In this document: positions 1 through 6,835 of the stretch, piece after piece
How positions within the stretch are numbered: position 1 is the stretch's first letter
Layout of the letters: the number at the start of each line of letters is the position of its first letter
Origin: JARRRL01 sp037380725
Lineage (GTDB): Bacteria > Pseudomonadota > Gammaproteobacteria > Pseudomonadales > JANQJO01
DNA length: 11,473 nt
Assembly: GCA_037380725.1 (NCBI GenBank)
Contig: JARRRL010000163.1
Location: 1-11,473, forward strand
Direction of reading: 5' to 3'
Notes under the pieces: model-generated
The model's input: the letters and a program-made list of their open reading frames with translations, nothing else
What the model was told of the DNA's origin: nothing
The model's database searches: none
Program-made: the position numbers and the translations under genes

Positions 1-441
1 CACGATCATCATCACGACTTAAACCTACGCGCGGCTTACTTACATGTCATCACAGATGCCTTAACGTCATTTCTAGCCATCGTTGCCCTATTTGGCGGTA
101 AAGTATGGAATGCGAATTGGCTTGACCCTGTGATGGGTATCGTGGGAGCCATCTTGGTGATCGTTTGGGCTGTTGGTTTAATTAAAAATACGGCCAATGT
201 ATTACTCGATGCCGAGATGGATAAACCCATCGCCCAGCATGTGAAGAAATGCGTATGTTCAAATATTTTAGAATCTGAAATTACAGATTTCCATTTATGG
301 CGCGTCGGGAAAAAACATTACGCTTGCATCTTAGCCATCTCCACAAACTCGGCAGTTACGCCCGATGATGCGAAGGCAAAGCTGCAAGATGTCAATGAGC
401 TGGTCCATGTGACCGTTGAAGTGAATGATTCTCTCATTTAA
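1..441 (+). CDS. dmeF: Cation diffusion facilitator (DmeF-like divalent metal efflux protein), C-terminal part
   Basis: This is the last 146 residues of an inner-membrane CDF transporter, which exports divalent metal ions (Co/Ni for DmeF, Zn/Cd for others) in exchange for protons. The 5' end lies outside the window. The fragment opens with a His-rich stretch (HDHHHD, residues 1-6), typical of the cytoplasmic loop before TM5. TM5 follows with the metal-binding HxxxD pair (His15 and Asp19 of the fragment, in LHVITDALTS). TM6 begins around WLDPVMGIVG, and from about residue 80 there is a cytoplasmic C-terminal domain with the ITDFHLWRVG strand and the end HVTVEV. The wording of TM5 and of the C-terminal domain is closest to the DmeF branch, but metal specificity cannot be read from a fragment. 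The reading frame is open from base 1. Family assignment is strong; the symbol is less certain. Confidence 0.88.
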   Translation, partial: HDHHHDLNLRAAYLHVITDALTSFLAIVALFGGKVWNANWLDPVMGIVGAILVIVWAVGLIKNTANVLLDAEMDKPIAQHVKKCVCSNILESEITDFHLWRVGKKHYACILAISTNSAVTPDDAKAKLQDVNELVHVTVEVNDSLI

Positions 442-447
442 GGGTGC

Positions 448-465
448 GCTCTTTCTGCAAAGAGC
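448..465 (+). terminator. Possible hairpin after the CDF gene
   Basis: A perfect 7-bp stem (GCTCTTT paired with AAAGAGC, 4-nt loop CTGC) starts 6 nt after the stop codon. No T-run follows directly; a run of six T lies about 18 nt further on. It could be a weak or Rho-assisted terminator or a 3'-end protecting hairpin. The remaining bases up to the ilvD promoter show nothing else I can support. Confidence 0.35.
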
Positions 466-616
466 TGATAATTCAATTCCATTTTTTCAGAAATGGTTTA
501 ACTCCGCCAAAGCGTTTTCGAAACCCGTCGTACCGTCTATGAAAGATCCAGATCTGATATCCAGTCAAGGCAACAACCCGACTTGCACCCACTTTAACCG
601 CTCACTTCATTCTAAG

Positions 617-643
617 GCGTCTGACGCTTGCTTTTGATATAAT
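617..643 (+). promoter_or_regulatory. ilvD promoter: extended -10 with an overlapping palindrome
   Basis: TGATATAAT at 635-643 is a perfect extended -10 (TGn plus TATAAT at 638-643). No good -35 lies 16-18 nt upstream, as is common for extended -10 promoters. The predicted start is near 650, giving a leader of about 50 nt to the ilvD ATG. Immediately upstream, 617-627 is a perfect inverted repeat GCGTC-T-GACGC in the -15 to -35 zone, where a bound protein would affect polymerase. No leader peptide rich in branched-chain codons is visible, so there is no sign of attenuation. Confidence 0.6.
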
Positions 644-700
644 CACGCAAACTCCGTAGCGAGACATTCATAACGACCATCGAAACAACAGAGGTTCTTC

Positions 701-2569
701 ATGCCTGAGTATCGCTCACACACCTCCACCGCTGGACGCAACATGGCCGGCGCTCGCGCCTTATGGCGCGCCACCGGAATGAAAGACGATGATTTTCAAA
801 AGCCCATTATCGCCGTGGTGAACTCCTTTACCCAATTCGTGCCCGGTCATGTCCATCTCAAAGACCTCGGCCAACTGGTGGCGCGGCAAATCGAGCAAGC
901 GGGCGGCGTAGCCAAAGAGTTTAATACCATCGCAGTGGATGACGGCATTGCCATGGGACATGACGGCATGCTTTACAGTCTGCCCAGTCGTGACCTGATC
1001 GCCGATTCCGTCGAATACATGATAAATGCTCATTGTGCAGATGCCATGGTCTGCATATCAAACTGCGATAAAATTACGCCCGGTATGCTTCTGGCCGCCA
1101 TGCGCTTGAACATTCCCGTTGTGTTCGTTTCCGGTGGTCCAATGGAAGCCGGCAAAACGGCCCTGGCCGATCATGGACTTGATTTGGTGGACGCCATGGT
1201 AATCGCTGCAGACGATACCGTTTCCAATGACACCGTTTTGGATTACGAACGCAATGCCTGCCCAACCTGTGGATCGTGTTCCGGTATGTTCACCGCAAAC
1301 AGCATGAATTGTTTAACCGAGGCCCTGGGCTTAAGTTTGCCCGGAAACGGCTCATTGCTCGCCACACACAAAGATCGAAAAGCCTTGTTTGAACGCGCCG
1401 GTCGCTTAATCGTTGACATCACCAAACGCCATTACGAACACGATGACTTTTCTGTATTGCCGCGCAACATCGGCAGCAAAGCCGCGTTTGAAAACGCCAT
1501 GGCCTTAGACATCGCCATGGGCGGCAGCACCAATACGATCTTACACTTGCTGGCCATCGCGCATGAAGGCAACATCGATTTTGATTTAAACGACATCGAT
1601 CGCTTAAGCCGAAAAATTCCTCAACTGTGTAAAGTCGCCCCCAATACGCAGAAATACCACATGGAAGACGTACACCGCGCCGGTGGCGTCATGGCTATTT
1701 TGGGAGAATTAAACCGCGCGGGTCTGCTGAACGATCAATGCCCCACCGTATATGCGCCCAGCCTGCAAGAGGCGCTAAACCAATGGGACATTATGCAAAA
1801 CCCAACGGATGAGGCCATCCAATTATACCGAGCCGGTCCAGCCGGCATCCAAACTCAAGACGCTTTCAGTCAAGATCGCCGTTGGCCCAGTTTGGACGCC
1901 GACCGCCACAATGGATGTATCCGCGATCTGGAACACGCCTACTCCACCGAAGGTGGCTTAGCGGTGCTGTTCGGAAATTTGGCGGAACAAGGATGCGTGG
2001 TGAAAACCGCAGGTGTTTCTGAAGAAAACCTTGTTTTTGAAGGCGTCGCCTACGTCACTGAATCTCAAGACGATGCTGTACACGCTATTTTATCGGACCA
2101 CATCAAGCCAGGTACCGTGATGATTGTGCGTTACGAAGGTCCTCAAGGTGGACCAGGCATGCAAGAAATGCTGTACCCAACCTCCTATTTGAAGTCAAAA
2201 GGTCTCGGTAAAACATGCGCACTGCTTACGGATGGTCGTTTCTCTGGTGGGACTTCCGGTCTCTCCATTGGACATGTGAGCCCCGAAGCCGCTGCGGGAG
2301 GCACAATCGCTTTGGTGGAAACCGGTGATGTGATTCGGATCGATATTCCCAAACGACGGATTGACGTACTGGTAGACGACGCCACACTCGCCACACGGCG
2401 CGCGGCACAAAATACAGCAGGTTGGCGCCCCGCTCGCGAGCGTCCACGACGCGTTTCCCCTGCCTTAAAAGCGTACGCACTGCTAGCAACCAGCGCTGAC
2501 CAAGGCGCTGTGCGTGATGTAGCAAAACTTAATCGTTTGAGTGACAAGGCACCGCAGGCAGAACTTTAA
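701..2569 (+). CDS. ilvD: Dihydroxy-acid dehydratase IlvD
   Basis: IlvD dehydrates 2,3-dihydroxy-isovalerate and 2,3-dihydroxy-methylvalerate to the 2-keto acid precursors of valine/leucine and isoleucine; it is a cytoplasmic, Mg2+ and Fe-S dependent enzyme. The 622-residue product matches the E. coli protein (616 residues) nearly end to end, from RNMAGARALWRATGM to the final LATSADQGAVRD. Visible motifs are AVDDGIAMGHDGM (about 78-90, Mg-binding acidic residues), CISNCDKITPGM (Cys122, cluster ligand), CPTCGSCSGMFTANSMNCL (187-205, second cluster ligand region), LDIAMGGSTNT and DGRFSGGTSGLSIGH near the substrate site. The start is supported by GAGG at 691-694, 6 nt before the ATG. It appears monocistronic: other ilv/leu genes are absent and the next gene is convergent, 38 nt away. 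Nothing is truncated or missing. Confidence 0.98.
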   Translation: MPEYRSHTSTAGRNMAGARALWRATGMKDDDFQKPIIAVVNSFTQFVPGHVHLKDLGQLVARQIEQAGGVAKEFNTIAVDDGIAMGHDGMLYSLPSRDLIADSVEYMINAHCADAMVCISNCDKITPGMLLAAMRLNIPVVFVSGGPMEAGKTALADHGLDLVDAMVIAADDTVSNDTVLDYERNACPTCGSCSGMFTANSMNCLTEALGLSLPGNGSLLATHKDRKALFERAGRLIVDITKRHYEHDDFSVLPRNIGSKAAFENAMALDIAMGGSTNTILHLLAIAHEGNIDFDLNDIDRLSRKIPQLCKVAPNTQKYHMEDVHRAGGVMAILGELNRAGLLNDQCPTVYAPSLQEALNQWDIMQNPTDEAIQLYRAGPAGIQTQDAFSQDRRWPSLDADRHNGCIRDLEHAYSTEGGLAVLFGNLAEQGCVVKTAGVSEENLVFEGVAYVTESQDDAVHAILSDHIKPGTVMIVRYEGPQGGPGMQEMLYPTSYLKSKGLGKTCALLTDGRFSGGTSGLSIGHVSPEAAAGGTIALVETGDVIRIDIPKRRIDVLVDDATLATRRAAQNTAGWRPARERPRRVSPALKAYALLATSADQGAVRDVAKLNRLSDKAPQAEL

Positions 2570-2570
2570 T

Positions 2571-2596
2571 AGAAACCTTGAACAGAAACCTTGGAA
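2571..2596. repeat. Tandem 13-nt duplication between ilvD and the convergent gene
   Basis: AGAAACCTTGAAC (2571-2583) is followed directly by AGAAACCTTGGAA (2584-2596), an 11/13 match. It fills most of the 38-nt space between the two convergent stop codons. No hairpin terminator is visible here. Confidence 0.7.
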
Positions 2597-2607
2597 AATA
2601 CAATCGA

Positions 2608-3186
2608 TTAGAAATTCAGCGTCGAGAGCGAACCAAACTCGTCCACAAACACGGGCAGGTGGGCCCACGAAAACTCTCGACGCAAACCAATATCCTCAAT
2701 GACACGAATGTCCAGCGCACCATAGGCACGACGCAATTCGGTCAATTGACGTAAAGGCGGCATTTCCAACAAAATCACCACTACGCCTGCAAACGTGGGA
2801 TTTCCTTGTAGAGTAATCAATACGCGTGCAATGTCTATATCGACAGGTAAAATGACCATCGGACGCTTCGGTGGTAAATGCAATCGACTGCGATCTTCTT
2901 CAGCAAAGTGCTGTTGTTGCTGCACCACCTTGCGATCTTCGCCCAGCGCCTTCAACCAACTCGCCGCCAAAGCTTGTCTCGTCTTCTCGTTGCGCGCCGC
3001 CTGTTCAGGCGGTGCCGCTTCGGCTTCGGATGCCTTACGTTCCATAAACAACGCCATGGCGTCTTTTCGCAAGGCCTCCAGCTCGGCATCCGAGGGGTGC
3101 TCCGCCACACCGATCGGCACGCGCAATACGAGCGCAAACATAAGCACACTAAGCGCAATAAATGTTATCGAAGAGTAACTGGTCAT
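2608..3186 (-). CDS. Exported protein of unknown function, 192 residues
   Basis: I do not recognise the family with confidence. From ATG 3186 the protein begins with a hydrophobic segment (about residues 6-29, ITFIALSVLMFALVL...), a signal peptide or membrane anchor with a possible cut after IGVA. A charged, Ala/Glu/Gln-rich helical stretch follows (about 30-100, including QQQQ), then an alternating strand/helix domain from PMVILPVDIDIARVL to a final HLPVFVDEFG. That last domain has the look of a thioredoxin-like fold without CxxC, vaguely like TraW/TrbC-type pilus assembly proteins; this is a guess. The frame could also begin at GTG 3192. Neither start has a Shine-Dalgarno, but a TATGAT box ends 8 nt before the ATG (see promoter entry). 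It lies 145 nt downstream of fimL on the same strand and converges with ilvD. Confidence 0.7.
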   Translation of the reverse strand: MTSYSSITFIALSVLMFALVLRVPIGVAEHPSDAELEALRKDAMALFMERKASEAEAAPPEQAARNEKTRQALAASWLKALGEDRKVVQQQQHFAEEDRSRLHLPPKRPMVILPVDIDIARVLITLQGNPTFAGVVVILLEMPPLRQLTELRRAYGALDIRVIEDIGLRREFSWAHLPVFVDEFGSLSTLNF

Positions 3187-3194
3187 CGACACAA

Positions 3195-3222
3195 ATCATA
3201 AACAACTGCAACGATCGTGCAA
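3195..3222 (-). promoter_or_regulatory. Possible promoter for a leaderless transcript of the exported protein gene
   Basis: On the minus strand TTGCAC (3222-3217) is followed after 16 nt by TATGAT (3200-3195), one mismatch from TATAAT. The -35 match is poor. A start about 7 nt past the -10 would fall at about 3188, only 2 nt before ATG 3186, giving an essentially leaderless mRNA and explaining the missing ribosome binding site. The -35 overlaps a near-palindrome around ACGATCGT at 3211-3218. Confidence 0.35.
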
Positions 3223-3331
3223 CAACATTCCCTCACCTTTTCCTTCAAAAAGGCTTAACCAAGGACCAGTTCCTCATCAAAGGGTTTGTTCTGTTTAAAA
3301 AATAGCCGTTTATAGATCACCATACGGGCGA

Positions 3332-5086
3332 TTATGCCACCTGCGAAACGGCAAAGCCCAATTCAGCAATGCTCTCCTCCGCCACCTCAAGTATCCCAAG
3401 GCCAATGGGTTTCTGCACTTCCAATCCTTCCAAATAATAATCCACACTGGTCAGCGCATCAGCGAGGGTTTCCAGATCGAAGTTACTGGGTAATTCGCCC
3501 GCCGCACCATAGACAATGCGTTGCTGGATAAATGCTTTACACGCCGCCACAATATTAGCCGCTCGCGACAAACACAAAAAATTCAACGCGCCGACCACAT
3601 CATGCAAAACATCCGGCACTGTCTGAACGTGTATTTTATCCATCTTTGAATCCAAATAGAGCGTTATTTTTTTCGTCGCTTGCGACAACGCAATCCGTGC
3701 CTGCGTCACCACAACCGCATACGCTTCATCCAATAAATTTAAGGCCACCCCACCGGATTCAGAAGCGGGAAGACGCAAGGTATCGGCTTCAGGCTCTACC
3801 GTTTGTGATACGTTCGATCGATTGTATTTGTTCACCAAAATCGATAATGATTGTTCCGTATACAACACCGCATCAGCCACTTTTCGAAACGCCTCATCCG
3901 ACAGCGGCTGCGCATCGGTAATCCAAATTCGAATTTCCTGAACCTGCTCACGCAAATGAGTGCTGGCTTCCAGCATCCCCAACATCGCCATGGTGGAAGA
4001 TATGCGGCTGAGTGTGTCCGCCAACTCTTGAATACTGGCTTGGTCGACAAAAATACCTCGGGCGCCACTGTCCAAAGTATCTTTAATTGACGTGATTTCC
4101 TCGAGCATATTTCCCACGACCGTACCAATGATTGTACCGCCCGGGCCATTCATTAATTTACGCTGTTCCTGTAGCTCGGCGTCCGTCATGCCAATACCCG
4201 ACAAGCCAAAACTGTGCTTCACATCTTGCGTGTACTGCCCATCGCTGTTCGACAACGTAACGAGATACAAGCACTCACGCAGCAAGTCTAAAGGCATTAA
4301 CTCATTCAGATAGGATGCCCCTTCGCTCACCAAACGTTTCATTTCTCGATCAATTCGACTCAGCACTATTTTACGTGCCGTGGTGAGCTGTACGGCCCCA
4401 ATGGAAAACGACTCCAACACCGCCAAACTGACCCACCACAATTGCGCTAAGGGCACATCACCGGTAAGTCGAGCGAAACGCTCAACGGATCGCGTCATCA
4501 TTTTAATATTGGTGTCCACAGACTCATTGCGCACCACACCCAGTAAACCCACCTGAAACAGTTGTCGCAGTCGACGTGCTCGACGCGGTATTTCGTTCAG
4601 ATCCACGACCTCAACGGCATCCACTAAAGGGGTATCTTCCAACTGGCGCACCGGAATATCGACTTCAGAAAAATCAAATTCGCTGACCAGACTAAGCCCC
4701 AATTGACATCGCAACTCATTGATCGCGGGAACCAAGAGCACCGGAACCGAACGTTGCTTGCAATAAACAAACTCAATGTAATGCGACAACACCAATAGAC
4801 CGTGTCCAAGGCTAAGTAACCTGGCTTCCCGATTGGCAGTCTGTACGCCTTCCATCAGTTGCGTAATCGCCATTTCCATATCACTGACCAGCACTTCCGC
4901 TCCAGCCAAATTGATGAGCGTGAATACACCACGCAGCTGGTGCAACAAGGCTTGCCCCTGGATCAATCTCTCCGTGTCTTCTTGATTTTCTAAAAAGACT
5001 CGAAGATGACTTTCGATTTGTTTTAAAGTGGCATCCACTTCCTGTTTAACCAGATTCAGTGATGCCATTCCATCCATTTTCATCAT
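3332..5086 (-). CDS. fimL: FimL-like protein (ChpA N-terminal domain homologue; twitching motility / cAMP regulator)
   Basis: This 584-residue protein resembles P. aeruginosa FimL, itself a homologue of the N-terminal region of the chemotaxis-like kinase ChpA. FimL supports type IV pilus function and surface-induced cAMP signalling with the Pil-Chp system and adenylate cyclase CyaB. The N-terminus (SLNLVKQEVDATLKQIE..., residues 9-25) and the Hpt-like helix LLHQLRGVFTLINLAGAEVL (47-66) match the ChpA/FimL pattern. The rest is helical with no kinase, CheW or receiver domain, and the length fits FimL (about 560-570), not full ChpA. Unusually, the phosphosite position is His49, where I recall glutamine in P. 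aeruginosa FimL. There is no signal peptide or TM segment. Four Met codons in the first seven residues leave the exact start open; a GGAG lies 13 nt before the first. nhaB is divergent. Confidence 0.82.
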   Translation of the reverse strand: MMKMDGMASLNLVKQEVDATLKQIESHLRVFLENQEDTERLIQGQALLHQLRGVFTLINLAGAEVLVSDMEMAITQLMEGVQTANREARLLSLGHGLLVLSHYIEFVYCKQRSVPVLLVPAINELRCQLGLSLVSEFDFSEVDIPVRQLEDTPLVDAVEVVDLNEIPRRARRLRQLFQVGLLGVVRNESVDTNIKMMTRSVERFARLTGDVPLAQLWWVSLAVLESFSIGAVQLTTARKIVLSRIDREMKRLVSEGASYLNELMPLDLLRECLYLVTLSNSDGQYTQDVKHSFGLSGIGMTDAELQEQRKLMNGPGGTIIGTVVGNMLEEITSIKDTLDSGARGIFVDQASIQELADTLSRISSTMAMLGMLEASTHLREQVQEIRIWITDAQPLSDEAFRKVADAVLYTEQSLSILVNKYNRSNVSQTVEPEADTLRLPASESGGVALNLLDEAYAVVVTQARIALSQATKKITLYLDSKMDKIHVQTVPDVLHDVVGALNFLCLSRAANIVAACKAFIQQRIVYGAAGELPSNFDLETLADALTSVDYYLEGLEVQKPIGLGILEVAEESIAELGFAVSQVA

Positions 5087-5127
5087 GAGTCGCTAACTGC
5101 TCCAACGCACCCCAAGTTTACCATCCC

Positions 5128-5153
5128 TAGTCTTCGCAAATAGTCTTCACAAA
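5128..5153. repeat. Tandem 13-nt duplication upstream of fimL
   Basis: TAGTCTTCGCAAA (5128-5140) is followed directly by TAGTCTTCACAAA (5141-5153), a 12/13 match, about 40-65 nt ahead of the fimL start on the opposite strand. Confidence 0.75.
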
Positions 5154-5240
5154 CATACAACGTCGATACGATTCATAGGTAAACGTGATTTAAGATTAAA
5201 CAACACGCAAACGGAAATCATAGTCGCATAAAATCAGTAT

Positions 5241-5256
5241 AGGCAAGATCTTGCCT
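5241..5256. promoter_or_regulatory. Perfect 16-bp palindrome upstream of nhaB
   Basis: AGGCAAGATCTTGCCT is self-complementary over all 16 bases, with no spacer. It lies about 60-75 nt before the TATAAT box at 5315. This form fits a dimeric repressor or activator site better than an RNA hairpin, since an RNA fold would need to open the centre. No known regulator consensus is assigned. Confidence 0.5.
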
Positions 5257-5274
5257 CAGCAGGGATTTTTGCTC

Positions 5275-5293
5275 TTTGACGGTCAAATTGACC
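5275..5293. promoter_or_regulatory. Overlapping inverted repeats (TTGAC half-site array) upstream of nhaB
   Basis: TTGAC (5276-5280), GTCAA (5282-5286) and TTGAC (5288-5292) alternate in orientation every 6 nt. They form two overlapping perfect inverted repeats: TTTGAC-G-GTCAAA (5275-5287) and GGTCAA-A-TTGACC (5281-5293). The last half-site doubles as a -35-like TTGACC, but it is 21 nt from the TATAAT at 5315, too far for a good sigma70 promoter without help. An operator or activator site is the simplest reading. Confidence 0.5.
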
Positions 5294-5300
5294 CGATCAG

Positions 5301-5320
5301 GGGGCGAAACCCCATATAAT
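5301..5320 (+). promoter_or_regulatory. GC hairpin followed by a TATAAT -10 box (probable nhaB promoter)
   Basis: GGGG-CGAAA-CCCC (5301-5313) can form a 4-bp GC stem; it is directly followed by a perfect TATAAT at 5315-5320. If TATAAT is the -10, transcription starts near 5327, leaving a leader of about 82 nt. There is no TGn extension and no -35 at 16-18 nt, so promoter strength probably depends on the upstream repeats. Confidence 0.4.
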
Positions 5321-5408
5321 TGATTATAACAAATACACATATCACGCATGTTTCTAAAGTCAATAATAGTAAACATATATCACATTACCACAAAGGAAAA
5401 CGAGTCCC

Positions 5409-6760
5409 ATGAACTTAGGTCAAGCATTTTGGCGAAATTTTCTCGGATCCAGCCCCCCGATCTATAAAGGTGTGGTTCTCGCCTTCCTCATCCTGAACCC
5501 ACTGGCGCTTATCCGTTTTGGTTACACGGTAAGCGCAGGGCTGATTCTAATGGAATTTATCGTTCTCCTGCTGATGCGACTCGCCTGCCACCCCTTACAA
5601 GCCGGTGGACTCATTGCGCTTCAAGCCGTCATCATGGGTTTGACCACGCCCGCTGCCATCACAGAAGATCTTCTCCGCATTTACCCGGTTTTTATTCTGA
5701 TCATATTTATGTTGAGTGGTATTTTATTCGCCAGAGAACTCCTGTTTGTGTTGTTTACCCGTATTTTTTTGCGAATCGCTCCGCAAGCCACGCCCACACG
5801 CTGGCGGTGGACTCGACGCTCACGGAATCGGATCAGAACGACTTTCGGCGCTTCTTACGCGGTCTGCTCATGCACAGTGTCGTTGGCGCTTCACTCGGTG
5901 GGGTTTGCACACTGATTGGCGAACCACAGAATCTTCTGATCGGCAACGCTGCAGGATGGCGTTTTGTTGAATACTTCCAGCACCTGGCGCCCGTCAGTCT
6001 CCCCGTACTAATCGCCGGCACGTTTACCTGCATACTGCTTGAACGCTTCAAGGCCTTCAATTATGGTCATTCTTTGACGGAGCCAGCGCGCTCAGCACTG
6101 ACCGCGCATCTGAACAAGCGGTATAAGATCCAGAAAGACACCCAAACCCTCGCCCGCTTATGGGTCCAAGCCATCGCACTGGGCATGATGATACTCGCTC
6201 TGGTGCTGCAATCGATTGATATCGGTTTGTTGGGACTCGTGTTGCTCATTGTCATTACCGCAGCAAACGGCATCACCGATCAAAAACAAATCGGATCAGC
6301 CTTTGTGGAATCCCTGCCCTTCGCCGCGCTACTGGTGGTATTTTTTACTGTGGTTTCCGCGACGCAACAGCAACATTTGCTGCAACCCGTGTTTCACTGG
6401 CTGGCGCAACTGCGCGCCATTGAGCAACCCAGTTGGTATTTCTTCACCTCGGGTCTTCTGTCTTGTATCAGTGACAGCGTATTCACGGCGACCATATACA
6501 TCAATGAGATTTCAGATGCACTGGACGGCGCCGTTATCGCTCGCGCACATTTTGATCGTCTTGCCATCGCCATTAGCGCAGGGACCAGTGCACTCAGCAT
6601 CGCCACCCCTCATGGTCAGAGCGCCTTTTTGTTAATACTTGCCAGCGGACTTGCAAGACGCATCACGCTTTCTTACCGACAAATTATTATGATGACAGTG
6701 CCGTACACCCTTGTTGTGGGTGCTGTGAGTTACGTATGCGTACGATATGCATTGCCGTAA
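5409..6760 (+). pseudogene. nhaB: Na+/H+ antiporter NhaB, disrupted by an internal deletion and frameshift
   Basis: NhaB is an inner-membrane Na+/H+ antiporter of about 510 residues. From ATG 5409 the first frame gives its N-terminus (FWRNFLGSSPPIYK..., ...LFTRIFLRIA) to about 5775, then runs into unrelated sequence and stops at 5913-5915. The remaining two thirds are in another frame, open from about 5807 to 6760 (FRRFLRGLLMHSVVGASLGG, GEPQNLLIGNAAGW, VESLPFAALLVVFF, SDSVFTATIYINE, SIATPHGQSAFLL). Compared with E. coli NhaB, 89 nt separate FTR from FRRFLR instead of 234 nt, so about 145 nt (48 codons plus 1 nt) are missing: the conserved [20 protein letters not shown] membrane segment with the functional Asp (Asp147 in Vibrio alginolyticus). 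The usual NTGTN motif here reads SAGTS, and the C-terminus is about 15 residues short. A deletion in the assembly rather than the genome cannot be excluded. Confidence 0.85.
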
Positions 6761-6804
6761 CGATAAACAGCCATAACAGCTAAAACAGCCGTAACGGCTA
6801 AAAC
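6753..6804. repeat. 18-nt tandem repeat overlapping the nhaB stop codon
   Basis: AGCCATAACAGCTAAAAC (6769-6786) and AGCCGTAACGGCTAAAAC (6787-6804) match at 16/18. A related partial unit TGCCGTAACGATAAAC (6753-6768) precedes them and contains the nhaB stop TAA (6758-6760). Each full unit carries an inverted repeat, so the repeat multiplies a hairpin. Confidence 0.8.
6782..6799 (-). terminator. Probable terminator of the 185-residue protein gene
   Basis: Read on the minus strand, AGCCG-TTA-CGGCT (6799-6787) is a 5-bp stem with a 3-nt loop, followed by GTTTT (6786-6782). It lies 37 nt past the stop of the minus-strand gene. The stem is short and the T-run brief; the weaker copy in the next repeat unit may add to it. 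On the plus strand the hairpin is followed by A residues, so it would not stop nhaB transcription by itself. Confidence 0.45.
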
Positions 6805-6835
6805 AAAGAACTAGGCATGAGGTGGGAAATACCCC

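Larger units (their letters stand above)
5087..5408. other. Divergent intergenic region fimL / nhaB
   Basis: This 322-nt stretch has no credible gene. The half nearest fimL holds a 13-nt tandem duplication and no clear minus-strand promoter that I can defend. The half nearest nhaB holds a 16-bp palindrome, an array of TTGAC half-sites, a GC hairpin and a TATAAT box, listed separately. AAGGA at 5393-5397 and GAG at 5402-5404 are the candidate ribosome binding sites for nhaB. Confidence 0.7.

Noticed and set aside
425..637. 70-residue open frame after the CDF gene
   Set aside because: It starts inside the CDF stop region with no ribosome binding site, has no recognisable features, and ends in the ilvD promoter.
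2185..2547. 120-residue minus-strand open frame
   Set aside because: It lies antisense to the well-matched ilvD 3' end, and its composition is that of a shadow frame.
5241..5313. Known riboswitch (such as c-di-GMP or Na+ class) ahead of nhaB
   Set aside because: I could not match the sequence to any consensus I know; the inverted repeats have one-base or no loops and suit a DNA operator better, so only a generic regulatory call was made.
5764..5770. Run of seven T as a programmed frameshift site in nhaB
   Set aside because: Shifting frame there does not restore the missing membrane segment; about 48 codons are absent, so recoding could not yield normal NhaB.
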